A stretch of DNA of 64,000 nt from Nonomuraea montanisoli (GCF_013363975.1 NZ_JABWGN010000005.1:1-64000); one strand, 5' to 3'; counted from the first letter of the stretch, positions 9,047 through 17,523 are shown. Notes: a model not told the origin generated them from the letters alone. Program-made: numbers and translations.

Positions 9047-9589
9047 ATGACCTCAACGCTTGGGTACGCGATTCTGGCCGTGCTGGCGCGCGGCGAGCGC
9101 ACGGGCTACGACATCGCCGCCGCCATGCGCCGGCCCGTGTCGTACTTCTGGACGGCCCGGCACAGCCAGATCCACGCCGAGCTGCAGAAACTGGCGGCCG
9201 GCGGGCTCGTCGCGTTCGACGCCCGGCACGGGCCCGGGCCGCAGGACAAGAAGGTCTACCGGCTGACGCCCGAGGGCGGCGACGCGCTGCGGGCGTGGGT
9301 GACCGAGCCGCCGCGCGAGCGGCCCGAGCGCGACGAGCTGGTGCTCAAGACGTACGCGTCGTGGCTGGCCGACCCCGGGCTGCTCAGGCGGCTGTTCGCC
9401 GAGCAGCTCCGGGTGCACGAGGAGCGGCTGGCCGAGTACGAACGCGAGGAGGAGCGGTTCGGCGGGCCTCCCGACCCGGGAGACCCGCGCTTCGGCAACT
9501 ACGCGACGCTGCGCTGCGGGCTCGGCTACGAGCGGCACCGCGCCGAGTGGTGCAGATGGATGATGGCTCAGCTCAGCGCGAGCTTGTAG
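9047..9589 (+). CDS. PadR family transcriptional regulator
   Basis: A 180-residue winged-helix regulator. The N-terminal PadR domain (about 1-85) shows GYAILAVLARGERTGYDIAAAM, the FWTARHSQIHAEL recognition helix and the wing DKKVYRLTPEGGDALRAW. A Vir-like C-terminal dimerisation helix region fills 95-180. TATCCT at 9031-9036 leaves at most a few leader bases before the ATG. The adjacent ATGT-N8-ACAT palindrome indicates autoregulation and control of the divergent lipoprotein hydrolase. The ligand is unknown. The 3' end overlaps the convergent acetyltransferase gene. Confidence 0.9.
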   Translation: MTSTLGYAILAVLARGERTGYDIAAAMRRPVSYFWTARHSQIHAELQKLAAGGLVAFDARHGPGPQDKKVYRLTPEGGDALRAWVTEPPRERPERDELVLKTYASWLADPGLLRRLFAEQLRVHEERLAEYEREEERFGGPPDPGDPRFGNYATLRCGLGYERHRAEWCRWMMAQLSASL

Positions 9590-10503
9590 CCCTCGTGGGA
9601 GGCGGCGAAGCCGAGCGAGTCGTAGAAGCGGTGCGCGTCGGTGCGCGTCTTGTCGGAGGTGAGCTGCACCACCGCGCAGCCCCGGGCCCGCGCCCGGTCC
9701 ACCCCCCACTGGATCATCCTGCGGCCCAGGCCCTGTCCCCGCGTGGAGGAGGCGACCCTGACCGCCTCGATCTGGCAGCGCTCGGCGCCCAGGCGCGACA
9801 GGCCGGCCAGGTAGGTGAGCTGCATGGTGCCCACGACCTTGCCGCCGACCTCGGCCACGATCAGCTCGTCGTAGGGGTTCGCGTCGATGCGGGCGAACGC
9901 CGTCAGATAGCGCTCGTCGGCCGGGTCGCCCTCACGGCGGGCGCCCAGCGGGTCGTCGGCCAGCATGGCCACGATCGCGGGCACGTCTTCGGCCCTGGCC
10001 TCGCGGAACAGCAGTGACAGCGCGTACTGCGACTCACCCGCGTCGGGGTTGGACGGCAGCCTCATGGTCTGGCCGGTGGGGGTGAATCCCCTGCGCCGGT
10101 AGAGGGCCAGGGCGGACTCGTTGGAGTCCACGCACCACAGCCGCACCTCCTCGGCGCCCGCCGCGCGGGCTCCGGCGATCACCTCGTCCACCAGCAGCGA
10201 GCCGACCCGGCGGCCCCGGGCCTCCGGCGCCACCCACATCGCCAGCAGATGGACCCCGCCCTCCTCCTCCCGGGCGCACACCAGCCCGAGATCGGCCGTG
10301 CCGTCGGCGGCCACCAGCCACCGCGACTCCGGCGCGCCCAGCCGCTCCGCCCACTGCTCGGGCGTGAAGTCCTTCTCCCTGGCGTACGTGGACGCGAACG
10401 CCTCCGGCGCGTCGAGCAGCGCCCTCAATCTGATCTCCCGCAGGCGGTCCACGTCGCCCACGCCCAGCTCCACAAGCACGATGTCCGGCATACCGGGCAT
10501 CAT
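9568..10503 (-). CDS. tandem GNAT acetyltransferase, two domains
   Basis: A 311-residue protein with two GNAT folds in series. Domain 1 (about 5-155) has the acetyl-CoA loop APEARGRRVGSLLVDE and SNESALALYRRRGF; domain 2 (about 158-311) has SSTRGQGLGRRMIQWG and DAHRFYDSLGF. Both keep an R/Q-x-x-G-x-G/A-like acetyl-CoA motif, so both may bind cofactor. Substrates are unknown. Three in-frame ATG codons lie within the first five residues and none has a clear ribosome-binding site, so the exact start is uncertain by a few residues. Converges with padR and diverges from the VOC gene. Confidence 0.82.
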   Translation of the reverse strand: MMPGMPDIVLVELGVGDVDRLREIRLRALLDAPEAFASTYAREKDFTPEQWAERLGAPESRWLVAADGTADLGLVCAREEEGGVHLLAMWVAPEARGRRVGSLLVDEVIAGARAAGAEEVRLWCVDSNESALALYRRRGFTPTGQTMRLPSNPDAGESQYALSLLFREARAEDVPAIVAMLADDPLGARREGDPADERYLTAFARIDANPYDELIVAEVGGKVVGTMQLTYLAGLSRLGAERCQIEAVRVASSTRGQGLGRRMIQWGVDRARARGCAVVQLTSDKTRTDAHRFYDSLGFAASHEGYKLALS

Positions 10504-10552
10504 GCCAGTAACCGGCTTGACGGCTTTGCCGGTGTCACGATTGGGTGATCAC

Positions 10553-10939
10553 ATGATTGAGATCCACGCCGTGACCATCGACGCCGCCGACCCGTACGAG
10601 CTGGCGAGCTGGTGGAGCAACGCCACCGGGCTGCCGCTCCACGAGGAGAACGAGCCAGGCGACGACGAGGTCATGCTCCGCACCAAGCAGGACCCCTTCC
10701 TGCTGTTCATCCGCGTCCCCGAGGGCAAGACCGTCAAGAACCGCGTCCACCTCGACGTCAACGGCACCGAGGGCCGCACCCGCGACGAGGAGGTCGAGCG
10801 CCTGCTCGGGCTCGGTGCCACCGTCTTCGAGGACCACCGCAAGGCGGACGGGACCGGCTGGGTGACCCTGCACGACCCCGAGGGCAACGAGTTCTGCGTG
10901 TGCCGCAGCCAGGCCGAGAAGGACGGGCTGCTGGGCTAG
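10553..10939 (+). CDS. VOC family protein (glyoxalase/bleomycin-resistance fold)
   Basis: A 128-residue single-module vicinal oxygen chelate protein: MIEIHAVTIDAADPYELASWW at the N-terminus, RVHLDVN in the middle and TLHDPEGNEFCVC near the end, as in actinobacterial VOC proteins of unknown substrate. The metal-site residues cannot be assigned with certainty. The start ATG is chosen because the domain begins there and a GGGTGA precedes it by four bases; the reading frame stays open upstream but has no family match. The stop overlaps the convergent membrane-protein gene by four bases. Confidence 0.78.
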   Translation: MIEIHAVTIDAADPYELASWWSNATGLPLHEENEPGDDEVMLRTKQDPFLLFIRVPEGKTVKNRVHLDVNGTEGRTRDEEVERLLGLGATVFEDHRKADGTGWVTLHDPEGNEFCVCRSQAEKDGLLG

Positions 10940-11376
10940 CGCGCGCGGCCCTTCATGGTCACGGCCAGGATGCCGGCGATCAGGTAGACCAGCGCGCCGT
11001 GCCAGATCGCCTGGAAGGCCGAGCCGAACACGCCCTCGCCGTCGAGCACGAGCTGCACGGGGTAGTCGAGGACCGTGGCGATGCCGGCGGGCAGCAGAGC
11101 GAACTTCCACGGGTGGTTCAGCGCCCACCGGCGGGCCTGCCGGGTCACCCGGTCGCCCTCGTCCGGCTTGGAGACCGCGCCGATCGCGGCGATCAGGGCG
11201 AACAGGTTGATGCCGAGGCCCAGCGCCCACACCAGGTCGCCGTCGCCGAGCAGGGCCCCCAGGCCGAAGCTCGCGCCGGCCACCACACCGCCACCGACGG
11301 CCGCGGCCTTCCAAGGGGCGCCGCGCAGCGCGGCACCGGACAGCGAGACTTCGTCGCGTCGAGTGATTTCGTTCAT
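10936..11376 (-). CDS. small integral membrane protein, function unknown
   Basis: A 146-residue protein with about four hydrophobic segments (near 26-45, 48-65, 90-106 and 122-142) and a basic C-terminus (MKGRAR). I do not recognise a family. It begins MNEITRRDEVSLSGAALRG. A perfect inverted repeat sits immediately upstream of the ATG with a purine-rich GGCGAGG in its loop (separate entry), which could control translation. Overlaps the VOC gene tail to tail. Confidence 0.6.
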   Translation of the reverse strand: MNEITRRDEVSLSGAALRGAPWKAAAVGGGVVAGASFGLGALLGDGDLVWALGLGINLFALIAAIGAVSKPDEGDRVTRQARRWALNHPWKFALLPAGIATVLDYPVQLVLDGEGVFGSAFQAIWHGALVYLIAGILAVTMKGRAR

Positions 11377-11378
11377 AG

Positions 11379-11408
11379 GGCCAGGGTGCCTCGCCGGTCA
11401 CCCTGGCC
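11379..11408 (-). promoter_or_regulatory. 5' hairpin next to the start codon of the membrane-protein gene
   Basis: On the minus strand GGCCAGGGTG (11408-11399) and CACCCTGGCC (11388-11379) form a perfect ten-base-pair stem with a ten-base loop ACCGGCGAGG. The stem ends two bases before the ATG at 11376. The only Shine-Dalgarno-like string lies in the loop, so folding could regulate translation; an operator role is equally possible. Confidence 0.5.
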
Positions 11409-11458
11409 ACATCGGGGTTCGTCCCTGATAAGTCCCCTACCGGCCGCCGCGACCGGGG

Positions 11459-12277
11459 TCACTCCCACCAGATCGTCACCCAGCGCTCGCGCGGCAGCGG
11501 CCACATGCCGAGTTCGAGCGCGGTCTCGGCGACCTCCTCGGCGCGGGACGGATCGAGGCAGATCCGGCGGCAGGCGCCGGCCGCCAGCTCCTCCAGGCTG
11601 CTGAATCGTTCCAGCGGCGCCTCGCGTTCCTCGACGTTGACCCGGTACCCGAGGGCGGCGGCCAGCGCGACGCAGTCCTCGGCGATCGGGCGCACCGGCC
11701 GGTTGACGCCGTGGAAGTGCTCCCACAGCGGGGTCAGCCAGCTCATGGGGTGGCGGTGGGTGAGCTCGATCACCACCCGCCCGCTCGTGCGCTCGTCGAG
11801 GGCGCGCAGGAAGCCGGCCAGGTCGGGCACGTTGTAGACGACGTGCGCGGCCACCGTCACGTCCGCCGCCGGCACCTGCTCGACCACGTCGGGCCAGCGG
11901 CCCTCGACCGTGGTGTGCGCGACGCCCAGCTTGTCGGCCCGCACCGCCAGCTCGGCCAGCATCGCGGCGGAGGTGTCGACCGCGTACAGGTGGCCGATCC
12001 GCTCGTGCAGCGGCAGCGAGGCGGCGCCCGTGCCGGCGCCGACGTCGAGCAGCGCGCCCCCTTCGGGCAGGGCCTGCGCGAGCCGGGTCATCGTGGGCCC
12101 GTCGTCGGGCTCGGCCAGCGCCCTGTCGGTACGCGCGGCGAAGCGGACCGGCGAGTGGCCCCACGGGTCGGCGGGGGCGTTCGCCAGGATCTCGGGCGGG
12201 ATGGCCCACGATTCCAGGCGTTCTCGCCAGCGCGCGGCGAGTTCTTCGGCGTCCATGGAGATGAGCATGCCACGCAT
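11459..12277 (-). CDS. class I SAM-dependent methyltransferase
   Basis: A 272-residue Rossmann-fold methyltransferase with motif I GALLDVGAGTGAASLP, an acidic motif II (LYAVDTSAAML) and DVTVAAHVVYNVPDLAGFLRAL as motif IV/post-I. The remaining C-terminal part (WLTPLWEHFHG ... LGMWPLPRERWVTIWWE) gives no substrate clue. Three starts are possible: ATG at 12277, ATG at 12268, or ATG at 12256 giving MDAEELAARW. No clear ribosome-binding site separates them. Diverges from the acyl-CoA dehydrogenase gene, with palindromes in between. Confidence 0.75.
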   Translation of the reverse strand: MRGMLISMDAEELAARWRERLESWAIPPEILANAPADPWGHSPVRFAARTDRALAEPDDGPTMTRLAQALPEGGALLDVGAGTGAASLPLHERIGHLYAVDTSAAMLAELAVRADKLGVAHTTVEGRWPDVVEQVPAADVTVAAHVVYNVPDLAGFLRALDERTSGRVVIELTHRHPMSWLTPLWEHFHGVNRPVRPIAEDCVALAAALGYRVNVEEREAPLERFSSLEELAAGACRRICLDPSRAEEVAETALELGMWPLPRERWVTIWWE

Positions 12278-12286
12278 ATCCGCTGT

Positions 12287-12331
12287 TACCCGCGGGTAGC
12301 ATTGGGAGTAAGGTTACTAGCCAGTAGATAA
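12287..12331. promoter_or_regulatory. two palindromes and a promoter in the methyltransferase/acyl-CoA dehydrogenase divergon
   Basis: TACCCGCGGGTA (12287-12298) is a perfect 12-base palindrome. TTACTAGCCAGTAG (12314-12327) is an inverted repeat, TACT-N4-AGTA. For the plus-strand gene a TTGGGA (12303-12308) and TAGATA (12325-12330) with a 16-base spacer form a likely promoter, and the second palindrome overlaps its -10. Placement suits a TetR-type repressor of a fatty-acid gene; the regulator is not in the immediate vicinity and is unknown. Confidence 0.5.
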
Positions 12332-12359
12332 AGACCTCGGGTCAAGGAGATCAGCACCC

Positions 12360-14165
12360 ATGGGCCACTACAAGAGCAACCTGCGTGACCTGGAGTTCAA
12401 CCTCTTCGAGGTGTTCGGGCGAAACGAGATCCTCGGCACGGGCCCGTACGCGGACATGGACGAGGACGTCGCGCGCAGCATCCTCGACGAGGTCAACAGG
12501 CTGGCCACAGGGGTGCTCGCCGATTCGTTCGAGGAGGGCGACCGCAACCCGCCAGTCTTCGACCCCGAGACGCGCACCGTGACCGTCCCCGCGGGCTTCA
12601 AGAAGTCGTACCAGGCGCTGCTCGACGGCGGCTGGGCCAACCTCGACCTGCCCGAGGACCTCGGCGGCCCCGGGATCCCCCGCAGCCTCGCCTGGGCCAC
12701 GGCGGAGATGATCCTCGGCGCCAACCCCGCGCTCTACATGTACGCCGCGGGCCCCAACTTCGCCTACACCCTGTGGAAGCTCGGCACCCCCGACCAGAAG
12801 CGCTTCGCCCAGCTCGCCATCGAGCGCAACTGGGGCGCCACCATGGTCCTCACCGAGCCCGACGCGGGCTCCGACGTCGGCGCCGGCCGGGCCAGGGCCG
12901 TGCGCCAGCCCGACGGGAGCTGGCACATCGAGGGCGTCAAGCGCTTCATCACCAGCGCCGAGCACGACATGACCGAGAACATCTTCCACCTCGTGCTGGC
13001 CCGCCCCGAGGGCCACGGCCCCGGCACCAAGGGCCTGTCCATGTTCCTGGTGCCCAAGTACCACGTGAACCTCGCCAACGGCGAGCTCGGCGAGCGCAAC
13101 GGCGTCTACGTCACCAACGTCGAGAAGAAGATGGGCCTGAAGGTCTCCACCACCTGCGAGCTGACCTTCGGCGACCGGCACCCGGCGATCGGCTGGCTCG
13201 TGGGCGAGGTCCACGAGGGCATCAAGCAGATGTTCATGGTCATCGAGCACGCCCGCATGATGGTCGGCACCAAGGCCATCGCCACGCTCTCCACCGGCTA
13301 CCTCAACGCGCTGGAGTACGCCAAGTCGCGGGCGCAGGGCGCCGACCTGACCCGCATGGCCGACAAGTCCGCGCCGCGCGTGACCATCGCCCACCACCCC
13401 GACGTACGCCGCGAGCTCATGCTGCAGAAGGCGTACGCCGAGGGCATGCGGGCGCTGGTCCTCTACACCGCGACGTTCCAGGACGCCATCCAGATGGACC
13501 CGGACGACCGGCACGCCCACGCCATGAACGACCTGCTGCTGCCCCTGGTCAAGGGCGTCGGCTCCGAGCGGTCGTACGAGCTGCTGGCCCGCTCCCTGCA
13601 GACCCTGGGCGGCTCCGGCTACCTCCAGGACTACCCGATCGAGCAGTACATCCGCGACGCCAAGATCGACTCCCTGTACGAGGGCACCACCGCGATCCAG
13701 GGCCTCGACCTGTTCTTCCGCAAGATCCTGCGCAACCAGGGCGCCGCCGTCGGCGCGCTGCTCGCCGAGATCGACGCCTTCGCCGGCTCCGAGGCGGGCA
13801 ACGGCCGGCTCAAGGAGGAGCGCGCGCTGCTCGCCGAGGCCGCCGCCGACGTCAAGGCCATGGGCGACACCATGGCCGGCTGGGCGCTCGGCTCGCTGGA
13901 GCAGCCGCAGGAGGTCTACAAGGTCGGCCTCAACACCACCCGGCTCCTGCTCGCGCTCGGCGACCTCGTGATCGGCTGGCTGCTGCTGCGTCAGGCCGAG
14001 GTGGCGCTGGCCCGCCTCGCGGACGGCGAGGACCCCTTCTACCAGGGCAAGGTGGCCGCCGCGTCGTTCTTCGCCAAGACCGTGCTGCCGCGCCTGGCGG
14101 CCGAGCGGCGCGTGCTCGACGGCACCGGGCAGGAGCTCATGGAGCTGCCGGAGGCGGCCTTCTAG
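12360..14165 (+). CDS. acyl-CoA dehydrogenase, long FadE type
   Basis: A 601-residue FAD enzyme that introduces the trans-2 double bond in acyl-CoA beta-oxidation. It belongs to the long class (about 600 residues, like mycobacterial FadE5) with a C-terminal extension after the usual three domains. The FAD/substrate segment [20 protein letters not shown] and the catalytic base Glu441 in [11 protein letters not shown] are present. A strong AAGGAGA (12344-12350) supports the ATG. It stands alone: no thiolase, hydratase or electron-transfer flavoprotein is next to it. An inverted repeat over its -10 suggests repression. Confidence 0.9.
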   Translation: MGHYKSNLRDLEFNLFEVFGRNEILGTGPYADMDEDVARSILDEVNRLATGVLADSFEEGDRNPPVFDPETRTVTVPAGFKKSYQALLDGGWANLDLPEDLGGPGIPRSLAWATAEMILGANPALYMYAAGPNFAYTLWKLGTPDQKRFAQLAIERNWGATMVLTEPDAGSDVGAGRARAVRQPDGSWHIEGVKRFITSAEHDMTENIFHLVLARPEGHGPGTKGLSMFLVPKYHVNLANGELGERNGVYVTNVEKKMGLKVSTTCELTFGDRHPAIGWLVGEVHEGIKQMFMVIEHARMMVGTKAIATLSTGYLNALEYAKSRAQGADLTRMADKSAPRVTIAHHPDVRRELMLQKAYAEGMRALVLYTATFQDAIQMDPDDRHAHAMNDLLLPLVKGVGSERSYELLARSLQTLGGSGYLQDYPIEQYIRDAKIDSLYEGTTAIQGLDLFFRKILRNQGAAVGALLAEIDAFAGSEAGNGRLKEERALLAEAAADVKAMGDTMAGWALGSLEQPQEVYKVGLNTTRLLLALGDLVIGWLLLRQAEVALARLADGEDPFYQGKVAAASFFAKTVLPRLAAERRVLDGTGQELMELPEAAF

Positions 14166-14259
14166 CGACGGTTCCCTCCGTGCTGTGCCTCGACGCCCGC
14201 TCCGGCCCCCGGAGCGGGCGTCCCGCGTCCTGGGCCGACGGCGCGGCGGGGGCGTCCCG

Positions 14260-14321
14260 GCCGGGCGCCCCGGCGGTACGGTCGGGACCAGCCGGGCGCC
14301 CCGGCGGTACGGTCGGGGCCA
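14260..14321 (+). repeat. 31-bp tandem duplication carrying a duplicated leaderless -10
   Basis: Two abutting copies, 14260-14290 and 14291-14321, differ at one base (A at 14287, G at 14318). Each contains TACGGT. In the second copy TACGGT (14308-14313) lies seven bases before the ATG at 14321, a leaderless promoter; the first copy repeats the same element 31 bases upstream. Confidence 0.85.
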
Positions 14322-15259
14322 TGAGCGCCACTCCCCACGACCGCCCGCTCCCCCCGCCGCGCGTCGAAGAGGTCTCCGACGGCGTGTACGCCTACGTCCA
14401 GCCCGACGGGAGCTGGTGGATCAACAACACCGGGTTCCTGGCCGGGCGGCGCGGCGTCATCGGCATCGACGCCTGCTCGACCGAGCGTCGCACCCGTGCC
14501 TACCGCGAGGCCGTCGCCCGGGTGACCGACCGGCCCTTCACGACGCTGGTCAACACCCACCACCACGGCGACCACACCTTCGGCAACCACCTCTTCCCCG
14601 AGGCCACGATCGTCGCCCACGAGCGCACCCGCGAGATGGTCCTGGCCGAGGGCATCCCCGCCTACCGGGCCGCGTGGTCACCCGAGGTCGAGTGGGGCGA
14701 GCTGGAGGCCGTGGCGCCGTTCCTGACCTACACCGACGGCGTCACCCTCCACTCCGACGAGCTGCGCTGCGAGGTGCGCCACGTCGGCACCGCCGCGCAC
14801 ACCACCAACGACTCGTACGTGTGGATCCCGGAGCGCCGCCTGCTGTTCTCCGGCGACCTGCTCTTCAACGGCGGCACGCCGTTCGTGCTCATGGGCTCGG
14901 TGGACGGCGCGCTGGAGGCGCTGGACCGGCTGGAGGAGCTGGGGGCCGAGACGATCGTGCCCGGCCACGGCGACGTGTGCGGCCCCGAGGTGATCGGGCG
15001 GGTGCGCGGCTACCTGCGCTTCGTCCGCGTGGCCGCCGAGCGCGGCCGGACGGCGGGGCTCACACCGCTGGAGACGGCCCGCGAGACCGACCTCGGCGAT
15101 TGGGCGGGCCTGCTCGACCCCGAGCGGATCGTCGGCAACCTGCACCGCGCCTACGCCGAGCTGGACGGCCTGCCGAGGGGCGGCGACCTCGACCTCGTCG
15201 CGGCCGTCGGCGACATGATCACCTTCAACGGGGGCCGCCCGCTCTCGTGCCTCGCCTGA
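14321..15259 (+). CDS. metallo-beta-lactamase-fold hydrolase
   Basis: A 312-residue MBL-fold protein. The metal motif HxHxDH is His80-x-His82-x-Asp84-His85 (THHHGDH), with further ligands likely at His in HVGTAAHT, Asp in FSGDLLF and His in VPGHGDV. It resembles the cyclase/SoxH-like MBL group annotated in actinobacteria; the substrate is unknown. The start is set by the -10 TACGGT seven bases upstream and by the N-terminal match. The promoter lies in a tandem duplication. No operon partner is evident. Confidence 0.82.
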   Translation: MSATPHDRPLPPPRVEEVSDGVYAYVQPDGSWWINNTGFLAGRRGVIGIDACSTERRTRAYREAVARVTDRPFTTLVNTHHHGDHTFGNHLFPEATIVAHERTREMVLAEGIPAYRAAWSPEVEWGELEAVAPFLTYTDGVTLHSDELRCEVRHVGTAAHTTNDSYVWIPERRLLFSGDLLFNGGTPFVLMGSVDGALEALDRLEELGAETIVPGHGDVCGPEVIGRVRGYLRFVRVAAERGRTAGLTPLETARETDLGDWAGLLDPERIVGNLHRAYAELDGLPRGGDLDLVAAVGDMITFNGGRPLSCLA

Positions 15260-15324
15260 GGGTGTGATCGCCTTTACTCGGGTATGACCGTGGGCGTACT
15301 CGCCGTTCGTCTCCGGAGGTCGTC

Positions 15325-15549
15325 ATGGGTGTCGGGGTCAGCATCTTCATCCTCACGCTCGGCGCCATCCTCAAGTTCGCCATCGAGCCGGACGTGTTCG
15401 GCGACGCCGTCCACATGGACGTGATCGGCCTCATCTTCATGATCGTCGGCGGCCTCGGCATCCTGCTCAGCGTCGTGCTGGCGCCCCGGCGCGGCCGTAC
15501 CTCCGACGACCGGCTGATGCACCGCGAGAACAACCCGCCGGAAATCTGA
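15325..15549 (+). CDS. small membrane protein, DUF6458-like
   Basis: A 74-residue protein with two hydrophobic helices (about 2-20 and 30-52) and a charged tail PRRGRTSDDRLMHRENNPPEI. The opening MGVGVSIFILTLGAILKFA and the centre HMDVIGLIFMIVGGLGILL match actinobacterial DUF6458 proteins, whose role is unknown. A GGAGG six bases upstream of the ATG supports the start. Confidence 0.75.
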   Translation: MGVGVSIFILTLGAILKFAIEPDVFGDAVHMDVIGLIFMIVGGLGILLSVVLAPRRGRTSDDRLMHRENNPPEI

Positions 15550-15622
15550 CGGATTCCTGGGAAGGGTCCTCGGGGAGCGGGCAATCACGGGTGTCCATGT
15601 TCCCCGGCAAGGAGACCCTTGC

Positions 15623-16156
15623 ATGATCGCATCGCTCGACGGAGCGGTCGCGGACCCCGAAAGATTCGCGACCGTCTTCGACGCCCACTACGAGGAGATC
15701 CGCCGTTACCTGGGACGCCGGCTCGACCTCGACGTCGCGGAGGACCTGGCGGCCGAGACCTTCCTCGTCGCCTTCCGCCGCCGGCACAGCTTCGACGCCT
15801 CCCAGGGCGGCGTCAGGCCCTGGCTGTACGGCATCGCCACCAAGCTCGTCGGCCGGCACCGGCGTGCCGAGGTGCGGCGCTACCGGGCGCTGGCCCGGTC
15901 CGGGCCGCCGCGGCACGACGACGGCCATGATCAGCGGATCGTGGACCGCGTCTCCGCGGGAGTGACCGTGCAGAGGCTCTCGGCCGCGCTGGCCGGCCTG
16001 TCGCGCGGCGAGCGCGACGTGGTGCTGCTCGTCGCGTACGGCGGGCTCACCTACGACGAGGTCGCCGCGGCGCTCGGCGTCGCCAACGGCACCGTCGCCT
16101 CCCGGCTCAGCCGGGCCCGCACCAAGCTGCGCGACTCCCTGGGGGTGGAGGTCTGA
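15623..16156 (+). CDS. ECF-type RNA polymerase sigma factor
   Basis: A 177-residue sigma-70 family factor. Region 2 spans about 18-85 (FDAHYEEIRRYLGRRL ... AEDLAAETFLVAFRRR ... PWLYGIATKL) and region 4 about 115-170 (LSAALAGLSRGERDVVLLV ... LTYDEVAAALGVANGTVASRLSRARTKLRD). An AAGGAG lies eight bases before the ATG. The stop and the next ATG share one base (TGATG), tying it to a CU044_5270 protein. That pairing suggests the partner is its membrane regulator; the target promoters are unknown. Confidence 0.9.
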   Translation: MIASLDGAVADPERFATVFDAHYEEIRRYLGRRLDLDVAEDLAAETFLVAFRRRHSFDASQGGVRPWLYGIATKLVGRHRRAEVRRYRALARSGPPRHDDGHDQRIVDRVSAGVTVQRLSAALAGLSRGERDVVLLVAYGGLTYDEVAAALGVANGTVASRLSRARTKLRDSLGVEV

Positions 16157-17157
16157 TGAGGGAATTCCAGTTCGTCGACGACGTCATGCCGGACGTCCCG
16201 CCCGCCGACGACGCGCGGGTGCTCGCCGTACGGGCCGAGGTGCTGGACGGGACCCGGCGGCGGCGGGGGCTGCCCGTCTGGCCGCGCGTGTCGCTCGCGG
16301 CGGCGGCCGTCGCGAGTGTGCTGGTGGCCGGGTCCGTGGTGGTGCCCCGCCTGGGCGGTGAACAGGCCGGGACGGCGTCTCCCGCGGCCACGGCGGACCG
16401 GCGCGCCACGACCAAGGCGGTTCCCCTGGCCACGCCGTCATCGCCGCGGGCCGCGCTCGACGCGGCGGCGGACCGGCTCGCCGCGCAGCCGCCGGGTACG
16501 GGGGCGTGGTGGCGGCGGGAGGCGATCCGGACGCAGCGGCTCAAGAGGACCTCGTACACCGTCGAGGACCGGGTCACGGAGGTCCTGTGGATCGACCGCA
16601 AGGGCAAGGAGCGGTACGTGCAGGGGCGCGTGTCCTCCAGCCTGCCGACCGCCGCCGACAGGAGGGCCTGGAAGAGGGCCGGTTCGCCGAAGCTCTGCGG
16701 CGACCAGGACAAATGCCGGATGGGCAGGGTCTTCTTCAACCCGCTGGCGCTCAAGCGGATGACGCTGCCCGAGGAGGCCGGGGAGCTCAAGGCGCTGCTG
16801 CTGAAGCACCGTCCGACGGACGGGTCGACCGGGGAAGAGGAATGGCTGTGGGCCACGGCGCACTGGGTGCTCCTCGACACCGCGGCGACGCCCCGCACGA
16901 GGGCGGCCGCCTACCGGATGCTGGCCGGCCTGCCCGGCACGGACGTCGTCGGACGGGTCTCGGACGCCGAGGGGCGTACCGGGATCGCGCTGCAGCACGG
17001 CAAGGCCGACATCCGACAGCAGATGGTCATCGACCCCGGGAGCGGCGACCTGCTGGCCCTTCAGACGGTGCTGGCGAAGGGCGGCGAGGTGCTCGGCTCG
17101 TTCGCGGTGCGGCGGCTCGGCTGGACGGACGAGCAGCCGCCCAAGGCTACAGACTGA
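16156..17157 (+). CDS. CU044_5270 family membrane-anchored protein, probable sigma-factor partner
   Basis: A 333-residue protein with a cytoplasmic N-terminus of about 45 residues, one transmembrane segment (about 48-66, VSLAAAAVASVLVAGSVVV) and a large extracytoplasmic domain. The domain architecture and placement after an ECF sigma gene are typical of CU044_5270 proteins, which are thought to act like anti-sigma or sensing partners; this is not proven. No zinc-binding HxxxCxxC anti-sigma motif is present, so any sigma binding would be by another mode. Overlaps the sigma gene by one base. Confidence 0.72.
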   Translation: MREFQFVDDVMPDVPPADDARVLAVRAEVLDGTRRRRGLPVWPRVSLAAAAVASVLVAGSVVVPRLGGEQAGTASPAATADRRATTKAVPLATPSSPRAALDAAADRLAAQPPGTGAWWRREAIRTQRLKRTSYTVEDRVTEVLWIDRKGKERYVQGRVSSSLPTAADRRAWKRAGSPKLCGDQDKCRMGRVFFNPLALKRMTLPEEAGELKALLLKHRPTDGSTGEEEWLWATAHWVLLDTAATPRTRAAAYRMLAGLPGTDVVGRVSDAEGRTGIALQHGKADIRQQMVIDPGSGDLLALQTVLAKGGEVLGSFAVRRLGWTDEQPPKATD

Positions 17158-17440
17158 GCTGGACGGCGGCGCGGCTCGCCAGGATGGGCTTGATGTACTC
17201 CGCGATCACCGCCTGGTGCCCCGCGTCGTCGCGGTAGACCAGGTAGTCGTCGAGGTCGTCGAAGTCGGCGACCACCGCGAAGTCGTGGTTGCCCTGGTTG
17301 ATGCCCGCGTCGGGACCGAAGGTGTACGCGCGGATCTGCGGGATGGCGGCCGGCAGCGTCCCCAGCGCGGTCGCCACCGCCGCCTTCTGCTCGTCGGTGG
17401 CGTCATCGGTCCAGGTGAACAGCGCGACATGGCGAATCAT
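17147..17440 (-). CDS. Dabb family (stress-responsive A/B barrel) protein
   Basis: A 97-residue ferredoxin-like barrel protein: MIRHVALFTWTDDATDEQ, then YTFGPDAGINQGNHDFAVVADFDDLDDYLVYRDDAGHQAV. Such proteins form dimers and sit among polyketide cyclases and stress proteins; function here is unknown. TAGGGT (17452-17447 on the minus strand) is six bases before the ATG, a leaderless start. The 3' end overlaps the CU044_5270 gene by 11 bases. Confidence 0.8.
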   Translation of the reverse strand: MIRHVALFTWTDDATDEQKAAVATALGTLPAAIPQIRAYTFGPDAGINQGNHDFAVVADFDDLDDYLVYRDDAGHQAVIAEYIKPILASRAAVQLSL

Positions 17441-17480
17441 GCGATCACCCTATCGAGGCGCGCCTCGCCGGTCCGGCCTG

Positions 17481-17510
17481 GGGCGGACGACTCGCGGGGG
17501 CCGTCCGCCC
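17481..17510 (-). terminator. hairpin downstream of the E2 gene
   Basis: GGGCGGACG (17481-17489) and CGTCCGCCC (17502-17510) form a perfect nine-base stem with a 12-base loop just after the E2 stop codon at 17524. There is no U-tract, as is common in high-GC genomes. It separates the dehydrogenase operon from the Dabb gene. Confidence 0.5.
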
Positions 17511-17523
17511 TGGGCTTCACGCG

